In this document: in pieces, positions 16,138 to 23,833 of the stretch
How positions within the stretch are numbered: the stretch's first letter is position 1
Layout of the letters: every line of letters begins with the position of its first letter
NCBI GenBank assembly: GCA_002483135.1
Contig: DLHI01000018.1
Location: 1 to 64,000 of the forward strand
Reading direction: 5' to 3'
Source of the DNA: Hyphomonadaceae bacterium UBA7672
GTDB taxonomy: Bacteria; Pseudomonadota; Alphaproteobacteria; Caulobacterales; Hyphomonadaceae
DNA length: 64,000 nt
Translations under genes and position numbers: made by a program
The notes under the pieces: model-generated
Told to the model about the DNA's origin: nothing
Database searches by the model: none
What the model saw: only the letters and a program-made list of their open reading frames with translations

Positions 16138-17205
16138 CTACTCCTCGCGGTCGCCTTCCTCAGAGATGTTGCGACCTTCGCGGTCGGCGGCGCGGCCGCC
16201 TTCGAGAATGCCGAGCAGGCCGTGATTGCCCTCGTGGCAGGCGTATTCATACATGCCGTCCTGCGCGTTAAGCGCCATCTGGCCCTTCCACGGCTGGCTG
16301 TAGATCGTGTCGTCGATCACCTCGAACTCGTAGAACACCTGCTTGTCGTTGTAGCGCGAGAAGCGCTCGATGATCTTGCCGGCCGGCGAGATCGCAACGC
16401 CGGATCCGCCGCGCGTCATGTTGATGGTCTCGACCACCAGCGTGTCGCCTTCCCACCAGCCAATGGAATCGCCCATCCACGGCGTCATTTCCTTCGGCCT
16501 ATGCGTGGCGTTCAGCGGGATGATGCGCGCGTCGTGGATCATCTCGCTCTCGATCACGACGTGGTCGGGCGACTGAATGATGCGCAGGTTGTTGTTGTAG
16601 AGATAGTTGCCGATCGGCGGACCTGACGTGCCGAGGATGATGCAGCGCTCGTTGAGGTTGCGCTCTTCGGGGTGGTCATAGCCTGTGCCCAGGCGCGGAC
16701 CGTATGGGTTGGCGGAGACGCCGCGCTTCATCGGCACCTGGCCATTCGCGGGCTCGACGATCCAGGAGGTGCGCCATGTGCCCTTCACGTTGGCGTAGCT
16801 CGAACCCGGATCGATCCAGAAGGCATTGTAGCCGCGCCCCGACTGCAGGTCCTTGCCATCCAGCAGGCCGTCGCTCGGTTTCTGGTTGTCGTCGGTCTTC
16901 TGGCGGATGTTGGACGGGTTGCTCTCGCGCGCCTTTTCATTCTCTGCATCGGACATGACGAGGTTCGGCATGCTGGGCGGGCGGCGCAGAGGCGTGTTGG
17001 ACGCATTGGTCCAGACGCCTTGCAGGTCAGGCTGTCCCATCTTCAGTCGGGGAACCGTGTAGCCCGGTTCGACGACAGGCGCATTGATCGCGGCCTTGTC
17101 GACTTCGGGGCCGGTAGCTTCAGGGCCGGTCTGGGCCCAGGCAGGCGCAGCGCACGCCAGCAGGACGGCGCTTGCGGCCAGCAGGGCATGGGGCAGTTTG
17201 ATCAT
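16138..17205 (-). CDS. secreted protein of unknown function, paralogue A
   Basis: 355 residues with signal peptide (cleavage after APAWAQ). It shares with paralogue B the blocks VWTNASNT, GYNAFWIDPGSSYANVKGTWR, HDARIIPLNATH, DSIGWWEGD and YACHEGNHGLLGILEGGRAADREGR. The conserved Trp, Asp, His and Cys residues suggest a defined binding or catalytic site, but none is characterised. The ATG at 17205 has GGGAGG upstream; the 44-residue upstream extension is not needed. A terminator follows. Confidence 0.75.
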   Translation of the reverse strand: MIKLPHALLAASAVLLACAAPAWAQTGPEATGPEVDKAAINAPVVEPGYTVPRLKMGQPDLQGVWTNASNTPLRRPPSMPNLVMSDAENEKARESNPSNIRQKTDDNQKPSDGLLDGKDLQSGRGYNAFWIDPGSSYANVKGTWRTSWIVEPANGQVPMKRGVSANPYGPRLGTGYDHPEERNLNERCIILGTSGPPIGNYLYNNNLRIIQSPDHVVIESEMIHDARIIPLNATHRPKEMTPWMGDSIGWWEGDTLVVETINMTRGGSGVAISPAGKIIERFSRYNDKQVFYEFEVIDDTIYSQPWKGQMALNAQDGMYEYACHEGNHGLLGILEGGRAADREGRNISEEGDREE

Positions 17206-17378
17206 GGGCGTGGACCTCCCGAGCATTCGTGACCCGGCTGTTGGCCAGCCGGTGTAATGTTTCTTACGGTGATGCATGCCGAAATCACCCGCCGGCCACA
17301 AGCACAGGCAGTGTCGCGGGGCGTGACCTCGCGTCAAATTGAAGGCCGTTCACGCAACCAACCGGGGGCGACCCAGCG

Positions 17379-18041
17379 CTACTTCTTGCCGTCCAGCACG
17401 GCCTGGACAAGCGCAACCGCCTCGGGCGAGTCCCATTCCGCCGGAACAGTCAGCCGGGCGACCTCCTGGCCCTCCTTGTCGTAGATTATGGTCGCGGGCA
17501 TCGCGCCTGTCTGGGCTTCGGACTGCAGCATGATCTCCCCGTCGTAGAAGAATGGCAGGTCTTCCCCGACCAGCTCGCGCAGTTTTGCCAGCGTTGATTC
17601 GCGGGTCACGCCCTTCCCGGAACCGAAGGCGACGGGAACCACAGCCACATCCTTGCCCGCGAAAGCCTTCTGCAGGCGCGCCAGACTGGGCATTTCCTTC
17701 ACGCAGGGCCCACACCATTCGGCCCAGATATTGTAGACCAGCACCTTGCCCTTGAACTCGGCAAAGGTGTGCGAAGCGCCGGACTCGTCCACGAAGGGCG
17801 ATGTGGGGGCGGCCAGTTCGGTATCCACATCGAGGCATTTGAGCGAGCCGGCGCGGTGCTCCGCAAGGGCCGATGTGGTGGCCGGGGGTTGGAAGTCCTT
17901 GTGGCGGCAAGTGAGCATGACCGGGGGCCCGCCAGCATGGGCGACCGGCTCAGGCGCCGGTGCGGAGGTTTCCGCAGCTGGCTGGCAGGCCGCCGCAAAG
18001 AGTGCGAGAAGCGCGGCGGAAAAGACGGGTCGCAGGCTCAT
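17379..18041 (-). CDS. TlpA-like thioredoxin-fold lipoprotein
   Basis: 220 residues. A lipoprotein signal ends in FAAAC near residue 19. The thioredoxin active site WCGPC sits in VYNIWAEWCGPCVKEMP, and a cis-proline region follows (GAMPATIIYD). TlpA/ResA-type proteins are membrane-tethered reductases used in cytochrome maturation or oxidative repair. The ATG at 18041-18039 shares bases with the argH ATG at 18040-18042. Starts at 18068 or 18092 would lengthen the signal and lack a ribosome binding site. Confidence 0.88.
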   Translation of the reverse strand: MSLRPVFSAALLALFAAACQPAAETSAPAPEPVAHAGGPPVMLTCRHKDFQPPATTSALAEHRAGSLKCLDVDTELAAPTSPFVDESGASHTFAEFKGKVLVYNIWAEWCGPCVKEMPSLARLQKAFAGKDVAVVPVAFGSGKGVTRESTLAKLRELVGEDLPFFYDGEIMLQSEAQTGAMPATIIYDKEGQEVARLTVPAEWDSPEAVALVQAVLDGKK

Positions 18042-19434
18042 GACGAAGAATCCCGACAGCAATGCCATGTGGGGCGGCCGGTTTTCGGCCATGCCCGATC
18101 AGGTCATGGAGGCGATAAACGCGTCCATCGACGTGGACAAGCGCCTCGCCGAGCAGGACATCGCCGGATCGAAGGCGCACGCTGCAATGCTGGCCAAGAC
18201 CGGCGTGATCACCGCCGCCGACGAAGCAGCCATCCAGAAGGGGCTTGATCAGGTCCTGTCGGAAATCCGCGATGGAAAGTTCAAATTCTCCAAGGCGCTG
18301 GAAGACATTCATCTGAATGTGGAATCTCGCCTGAAGGAAATCATCGGCGAGCCGGCCGGGCGACTGCACACGGCGAGGTCGCGCAACGATCAGGTTGCTG
18401 TCGATTTCCGCCTGTGGGTCAAATCCGCGTGTGAGACCCGCCGCGACCAGATCACCGCGCTGATGAAGGCGCTGCTAGTTCAGGCGGAAGCTCACGCGGA
18501 CACGGTGATGCCCGGCTTCACGCACCTGCAGACTGCGCAGCCCGTCACCTTCGGCCATCACCTGATGGCGTATGTGGAAATGTTCGATCGCGATCGCGGC
18601 CGCTTTGCCGATGCGGTCGTGCGCATGAACGAATCTCCCCTCGGCGCAGCCGCGCTGGCCGGCACGGGCTTTCCCATCGACCGCCACATGACTGCGAAGG
18701 CGCTGGGCTTTGACCGGCCGATGGCCAACTCGCTCGATTGCGTCTCGGCGCGCGACTTCGCGCTTGAGGCGCTGACCAGCGTTGCAATCTGCGCGCAGCA
18801 TCTCTCGCGCCTCGCCGAAGAGATCGTGATCTGGTCGTCGGCGCAGTTCGGCTTCGTGCGCATGTCCGATGCATGGTCCACCGGCTCCAGCATCATGCCG
18901 CAGAAGCGCAACCCCGACGCCGCCGAACTCGTGCGTGCAAAATCGGGACGCGCGATGGGATCGCTGGTCCAGCTCTTCACCATCATGAAGGGCCTGCCGC
19001 TCGCCTATTCGAAGGACATGCAGGACGACAAGCTGACGACGTTCGAAGCGTTCGACTCGCTCGACCTCTCGCTGCAGGCGATGGCCGGCATGATCGCTAC
19101 CATGACGCCGAACAAGGAGCGCATGCGCGCCTCCGCCTCCTCCGGCTTCTCGACCGCGACGGACCTTGCCGACTGGCTCGTGCGCGAACTCAACGTCCCG
19201 TTCCGCGAGGCCCACCACATCACGGGCGCCGCCGTCAAAGCCGCAGAAACCGCTGGCATCGCCCTGCCCGATCTGCCGCTCGGCGTGCTGCAGAAGCTCG
19301 AGCCCCGCATCACCGACAAAGTGTTTGCCGTGCTGACGGTCGACGCATCGGTAGCCAGCCGCCAGAGCTATGGCGGCACCGCACCAACCCGCGTGCGCGA
19401 GCAGGTGGCGGCGTGGAAGGCGAAGCTGGGCTAG
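18040..19434 (+). CDS. argH: argininosuccinate lyase
   Basis: Last step of arginine synthesis: splits argininosuccinate to arginine and fumarate. 464 residues, the usual size. The fumarase/aspartase signature GSSIMPQKRNPD is intact, along with HTARSRNDQVA and GFTHLQTAQP with its histidine. The start MTKNPDSNAMWGGRF matches the family. The ATG overlaps that of the divergent TlpA-like gene in the 4-base palindrome CATG (18039-18042), so its promoter must lie inside that gene. Confidence 0.97.
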   Translation: MTKNPDSNAMWGGRFSAMPDQVMEAINASIDVDKRLAEQDIAGSKAHAAMLAKTGVITAADEAAIQKGLDQVLSEIRDGKFKFSKALEDIHLNVESRLKEIIGEPAGRLHTARSRNDQVAVDFRLWVKSACETRRDQITALMKALLVQAEAHADTVMPGFTHLQTAQPVTFGHHLMAYVEMFDRDRGRFADAVVRMNESPLGAAALAGTGFPIDRHMTAKALGFDRPMANSLDCVSARDFALEALTSVAICAQHLSRLAEEIVIWSSAQFGFVRMSDAWSTGSSIMPQKRNPDAAELVRAKSGRAMGSLVQLFTIMKGLPLAYSKDMQDDKLTTFEAFDSLDLSLQAMAGMIATMTPNKERMRASASSGFSTATDLADWLVRELNVPFREAHHITGAAVKAAETAGIALPDLPLGVLQKLEPRITDKVFAVLTVDASVASRQSYGGTAPTRVREQVAAWKAKLG

Positions 19435-19441
19435 GAGCAAC

Positions 19442-20056
19442 TCAGTACAGATTCTCCCGCGCGTCTGTCTCCAGCGACGCATCGATCGCTTCGACGGGAA
19501 CATCGAGCTTCAGTTGGTCGCGATAGACTTCGCCCGCTGTCGGGAAGGTTGCGCGATCCACCTGCGCTTCCTGTGTCCACAGGCCGGCACGCCGGATCGC
19601 CTTGGCGCAGTGGAGGTACGCCTCCTTCACGTCGATCAGCATGACCGAGCGCGGTGGCTTTCCATCCGCAGTGAAACGCTTCATCAGCGCCGGGTCGGTC
19701 GTCACGCGCGCAAAGCCGTTGACGCGCAGCGCGTCCTCGAACCCCGGCACGAAGAACAACAGACCGACACCGGGATTGCGCGTGATGTTGCCCAGCGAGT
19801 CGAGCCGGTTGTTGCCGGGGCGATCCGGCATGGCGAGCGTACGCGCGTCGATCACATGGACAAAGCCCGGCTCGCCGCCGCGCGGGGAGACGTCGCACAT
19901 TCCGACCTCGCTCGCCGTACCGATGCACAGGAAGGGCGACAGCGAGATGAAGTGCGCAAAGTGCGTATCGATCTGGGCGATGTCCTTGCCCACTGCGCCG
20001 CCGCCCGGCTGCTTGTAGACGGTGCGCAGGTCGGCTTCCGATTTCAGGTCCTTCAT
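19442..20056 (-). CDS. pyridoxamine 5'-phosphate oxidase-family flavoprotein
   Basis: 204 residues of the split-barrel FMN-binding fold. SPFLCIGTASEVGMCDVSPRGGEPGFV and RPGNNRLDSLGNITRNPGVGLLFF match the PPOX group sometimes annotated as MSMEG_1061-like. The substrate is unknown; F420 or flavin-dependent reductases are relatives. The ATG at 20056 follows GGAGG. It is convergent with argH, with only seven bases between the stops. Confidence 0.85.
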   Translation of the reverse strand: MKDLKSEADLRTVYKQPGGGAVGKDIAQIDTHFAHFISLSPFLCIGTASEVGMCDVSPRGGEPGFVHVIDARTLAMPDRPGNNRLDSLGNITRNPGVGLLFFVPGFEDALRVNGFARVTTDPALMKRFTADGKPPRSVMLIDVKEAYLHCAKAIRRAGLWTQEAQVDRATFPTAGEVYRDQLKLDVPVEAIDASLETDARENLY

Positions 20057-20307
20057 TTGCGCCTCCAGCTTGTTCGGCACTCCGCGAGAGGAAGACTCTA
20101 ACGCGCTGCTGCTGACAAGGATATGGCGGCAACCGCTTGTGTCGGTCACCCATCCTGCGCATTATCGGCGAACAGGAGAACTGGCCTTGATTGTCGTGAT
20201 GCACAATTGCCTGTCCGGCCGCTGGCGAGGGGCGCGTTAGCGCTCGCCCATAGCGTTGCGGCGTTGCCGCGCGCCTACATTCTCCAATCCAAAACTGGAC
20301 AGACATC

Positions 20308-20796
20308 ATGTCATTCCTGATCCGCGCCTATGCGCCGGCAGACCTGCCCGCGCTGCAGGCCGTGCGCGCTGCTGCGTTCGCGCCTGTCTTTGCCTCCTTT
20401 CGCAACATTGTCGGAACGGAGATCGCCGCTCTCGGCCTCGTCACCGCCGAACAGGAGCAGGCCGATCTGCTCGACTCGATAGCAAAGCCCGACAGCGGGC
20501 ATTCCATTGCTGTCGCCGAAAGCGGCGGCGTGATCGTCGGCTTCGTTTCGTGGAAGGTCGGCATCGCGCCCGGTATTGGCGAGATCACGCTCAATGGCGT
20601 GCACCCCGACCATGGCGGCAAGGGCATCGGCACGGCGCTTTCCGAGCATGCCCTCGCCGCGCTGAGATTGGCCGGGATGAAGCTCGCCACGGTCGGCACG
20701 GGCGGCGATCCCAGCCATGCTCCTGCACGCCGCGCCTACGAGAAGGCGGGCTTCAGCGTGCACATTCCATCGATCTACATGTATCGGAGGCTTTGA
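20308..20796 (+). CDS. GNAT-family N-acetyltransferase
   Basis: 162 residues with the acetyl-CoA-binding loop in LNGVHPDHGGKGIGTAL (the Q/R-x-x-G-x-G/A-like turn) and the family C-terminal pattern HAPARRAYEKAGF. Target unknown. A GGAGG ribosome binding site for the next gene lies in its last codons, so the two genes are probably one transcript. Confidence 0.88.
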   Translation: MSFLIRAYAPADLPALQAVRAAAFAPVFASFRNIVGTEIAALGLVTAEQEQADLLDSIAKPDSGHSIAVAESGGVIVGFVSWKVGIAPGIGEITLNGVHPDHGGKGIGTALSEHALAALRLAGMKLATVGTGGDPSHAPARRAYEKAGFSVHIPSIYMYRRL

Positions 20797-20797
20797 C

Positions 20798-21580
20798 ATG
20801 GTCTGGGGCAGACAGCGGAAAGACGCCTCGCCGAATGTCACGCCATTCGAGCCAGGCGGCTCGGAAACGCCAGAGCCGCTGCTCTGCCCCGGCTACCATT
20901 GCACGGGCGTCACTTCGATGAAGACATTGCTCGCCATCATGGACGAAAAGGCGCCCGCCCACCCCGGCGCGCGGATGCTAGCCACGCTCGATAACCTCCC
21001 CCAGGCCTGCTACACGTCGGGCCACACCATCGACGTCAACGAACTCGATCCGATTCCGGACGACGATGAATTCATCGGCGAGGACGATGAACCTCCGCTG
21101 CCGGACTTCGCCACCCGCCGCGACCGCCTCGTGAAAGCCGCTGGCGGCGTCACGCTGGACCAGATCAGCAACCGCCTTTGGTGGACAGGCGAACATCGCC
21201 TATCCTTCTTCGCGCTGCACGACGAGCCCGACGCAATCCTTGATCCAAAGGAAATCTGCATACAGGCCGTGCCTGTCTCGCATGCGTGGGAAATGTTGGC
21301 CGCCTTCCCCAATGGCTATTTCCGTGGCGACTTCAGCCCGATGGAGAACCTCGTCCTAGCGCGGCATCTGGAAGAGGCGTTCGGCTATGCGCTGTTCGGC
21401 ATCGGTGCGAGCTATATCGGCTTCCGCCGTACATCATCCTTCGCCGCCGATAGGCTCACCGATTTGGCAGCCTACGTGATCTCGCTTCACGCCGCCTCAA
21501 ACGAGCCCGACCTGCTCTGGAAGGTTAGCAAGACACTTGAGGCGTCGGATCTGTTGTTCCTCGCCTACATCGACCGCTAG
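20798..21580 (+). CDS. unknown cytoplasmic protein
   Basis: 260 residues, not recognised. It has an acidic central stretch (DPIPDDDEFIGEDDEP), a Trp-Trp pair (NRLWWTGEHRL) and a C-terminal helical region (KTLEASDLLFLAYIDR). No signal peptide or membrane helix. The ATG at 20798 follows CGGAGG at 20785-20790 and lies two bases after the acetyltransferase stop, so the two are likely co-transcribed. Its stop shares a CTAG with the convergent TspO gene. Confidence 0.65.
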   Translation: MVWGRQRKDASPNVTPFEPGGSETPEPLLCPGYHCTGVTSMKTLLAIMDEKAPAHPGARMLATLDNLPQACYTSGHTIDVNELDPIPDDDEFIGEDDEPPLPDFATRRDRLVKAAGGVTLDQISNRLWWTGEHRLSFFALHDEPDAILDPKEICIQAVPVSHAWEMLAAFPNGYFRGDFSPMENLVLARHLEEAFGYALFGIGASYIGFRRTSSFAADRLTDLAAYVISLHAASNEPDLLWKVSKTLEASDLLFLAYIDR

Positions 21581-22089
21581 CCCGCCATCTGCAACGCCTG
21601 CAGGCCGAGCGCGTTCGCGATCACCAGCCAGACGATAGACGGCGCGATCATCCACGCCGCCAGTCCGGACACCGGCCGCACCATCATGAGCGCCACGACG
21701 GCAAGCCCGAGCGAGAAGCCGTTGGCGATGACGCTGCCCAGGGTGCCGACGAACGCCGTCACAACGGGATAGCACAGGCCCCACACGATCAGCGCCGCCA
21801 CCCACCAGGATCGTCCCGCGCGTGGATCGTCCGCAATCGCGGTCTTCCACCGCGCGGCGCCCCACAGCGGATAGATCACGCACCAGATCGCCCCGATCAG
21901 CCATCCCTGCGGGTTCCACGCCACGGCGGCATAATCGGCGTTTTCCGCGTCCCCCAGTGTGAACAGCAGACCATTGCCGATCAGCACCGCCGCCAGCGGC
22001 AGAACGATGCTGAGCACGAGGCCAAGCCCGGTTGGTCGATCCCAGGCGGCGCCGGAGCGGGCCGGATGTACGTTGACGGGGCTGGTCAT
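21577..22089 (-). CDS. TspO/MBR-family tryptophan-rich membrane protein
   Basis: 170 residues with five likely membrane helices. WNPQGWLIGAIWCVIYPLWG matches the PPGW-x-F-G-x-x-W-x-x-LY-x-x-MG core of TspO, and SGLAAWMIAPSIVWLVIAN matches the fifth-helix RLAAWLLVPYLLW pattern. TspO proteins bind porphyrins and modulate stress and photosynthesis genes in alphaproteobacteria. The ATG at 22089 was chosen; longer frames overlap lptM and lack support. It is convergent with the preceding gene, sharing the CTAG at 21577-21580. Confidence 0.8.
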   Translation of the reverse strand: MTSPVNVHPARSGAAWDRPTGLGLVLSIVLPLAAVLIGNGLLFTLGDAENADYAAVAWNPQGWLIGAIWCVIYPLWGAARWKTAIADDPRAGRSWWVAALIVWGLCYPVVTAFVGTLGSVIANGFSLGLAVVALMMVRPVSGLAAWMIAPSIVWLVIANALGLQALQMAG

Positions 22090-22197
22090 GCGCGATCTCC
22101 ACAGTCCGTGGCATAATGTACGCGCCGGAGAGTCGTTCCGGATTGGCGGCGCCCGCCGAACTTGACCCGCCTCGCTCAGCATCAGATTGTGCCGCCC

Positions 22198-22470
22198 ATG
22201 CGTACAGTCCTCGTTCTTGCCGTTTCCCTCGTCGCCCTGGCCGGTTGCGGCCTGCGCGGTGATCTTGTGCGGCCAATGCCGCTGTGGGGCGACCCACCGC
22301 TGGATGGCCTGGATGATCCGCGTGTGATCAAGGCCGCCGAGGAAGCCGCCGCAGCCGAGGAAGAGCGCCTCGCCGCCGAGCGCCGCGCGGCTGACGAAGC
22401 CCGCCGGCAGGCTCTGGAGAATGGAGCGCCGCCGGCTGCCGAGACGCCTGTCGTGCCGACGCCCCAGTAG
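22198..22470 (+). CDS. lptM: small lipoprotein LptM (YifL-like)
   Basis: 90 residues. The lipobox LAGC is followed by GLRGDLVRP, matching the C-G-L-x-G-x-L pattern of LptM/YifL, which assists maturation of the LptDE lipopolysaccharide translocon in Escherichia coli. The C-terminal half is an Ala/Glu/Arg-rich helix ending in a Pro-rich tail, longer than in enterics. Its place directly upstream of lysA is the usual one for alphaproteobacteria. Confidence 0.8.
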   Translation: MRTVLVLAVSLVALAGCGLRGDLVRPMPLWGDPPLDGLDDPRVIKAAEEAAAAEEERLAAERRAADEARRQALENGAPPAAETPVVPTPQ

Positions 22471-22555
22471 ACTCGCCATGACTTCGTAGTTCCGGGGTGA
22501 CACGTCACCCGCCTTCCGCTACCTCGCCTGACCGGGGAATGGCTGGAACGCGACG

Positions 22556-23824
22556 ATGAATCACTTTGGCTATCGCAATGGCGTCCTGCACTGCGAGGAT
22601 GTCTCGCTGGAGGCTATCGCGCGCGAACTTGGCACGCCGGCCTATGTCTATTCTGACGCCACCCTGCGCCGTCACTACCAGGTACTGGCGGACGCATTCG
22701 CGGACAAGAAATTGCTGATCGCCTACGCGGTCAAATCCAACTCGAACCTTGGCGTGATCGCCACTCTCGCCTCGCTGGGCGCGGGCGCGGATGTCGTCTC
22801 GGGTGGCGAGCTGATGAAGGCGATGGAAGCTGGCGTTCCAGCCGACCGCATTGTGTTCTCCGGCGTCGCCAAGACACGCGAGGAAATGCGCCTCGGCCTC
22901 GAGCGCGGTATCTTCCAGTTCAACGTCGAGAGCATGCCCGAGCTGCATCGCCTGTCAGCCGTGGCGCAGGAGATGGGCAAGCGCGCGCCGATCGCCTTCA
23001 GGGTCAATCCGCACGTCGAGGCCGGCGGCCACGCCCACATCTCCACCGGCACGCCTGAAACCAAATTCGGGATCGCCTGGCACGAGGCCGAGCAGTTCTA
23101 CGAGGAGGCTAGCCGCCTCCCCAACATCGAGCCGGTGGGCATCGCGGTTCACATCGGCAGCCAGATCATGCGGGTCGATCCCATGCGGGCGGCATGGGAA
23201 AAGGTGGTGACGCTGGCTCGCCGGCTGCGGGAACGCGGCTTTGCGATCTCGCGCGTGGATTTCGGCGGCGGCCTCGGCGTGCCCTACCAGGACAGCGAAG
23301 ACCCCGACAGCCCGACCATCTATGCCCGCCAGGCGCGGGAGATTCTGGGGAACCTGGACGTCCAGCTCATCCTGGAGCCGGGGCGGCTGATTTCGGGAAA
23401 TGCCGGAGTTTTGATCTCCCGGGTCGAGTACGTCAAAGAGCGCGACGGGCGCACCTTCGTGATCCTCGACGCAGGGATGAACGACCTGATGCGTCCCGCG
23501 CTGTACGGCGCGCACCACGAGGTGCTCCCCGTCCGGACGCCCGCGATGGGCGCTCCGCGCCGCGCGGTGGACCTTGTAGGACCCATTTGCGAGAGCACCG
23601 ACCGCTTCGCCAAGGACCGGCCCATGCCGCCCCTGAAAGAGGGCGACCTGGTCGCCTTCATGACCGCAGGCGCATACGGCGCCACATTGTCGTCCCAGTA
23701 TAATTCGAGACCACTTGTTGCAGAAGCACTCGTTCGGGGCGATGCTTGCGTGGTCGTCCGCCGCAGGCCGACCTTCGACGAGATGATCGCGCTGGAAAGG
23801 GCTCCTGACTGGATCGCCCGATAG
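22556..23824 (+). CDS. lysA: diaminopimelate decarboxylase
   Basis: PLP enzyme of the last lysine step. 422 residues. The PLP lysine is Lys60 in LIAYAVKSNSN; the glycine loop DFGGGLGVPY and GPICESTDRF (substrate Cys-Glu) are intact. GAYGATLSSQYNSRP is the family C-terminal block. GGAACG precedes the ATG at 22556. It lies 85 bases after lptM and 9 bases before the DUF4175 gene, so the three are probably an operon. Confidence 0.97.
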   Translation: MNHFGYRNGVLHCEDVSLEAIARELGTPAYVYSDATLRRHYQVLADAFADKKLLIAYAVKSNSNLGVIATLASLGAGADVVSGGELMKAMEAGVPADRIVFSGVAKTREEMRLGLERGIFQFNVESMPELHRLSAVAQEMGKRAPIAFRVNPHVEAGGHAHISTGTPETKFGIAWHEAEQFYEEASRLPNIEPVGIAVHIGSQIMRVDPMRAAWEKVVTLARRLRERGFAISRVDFGGGLGVPYQDSEDPDSPTIYARQAREILGNLDVQLILEPGRLISGNAGVLISRVEYVKERDGRTFVILDAGMNDLMRPALYGAHHEVLPVRTPAMGAPRRAVDLVGPICESTDRFAKDRPMPPLKEGDLVAFMTAGAYGATLSSQYNSRPLVAEALVRGDACVVVRRRPTFDEMIALERAPDWIAR

Positions 23825-23833
23825 GGATGCAGG

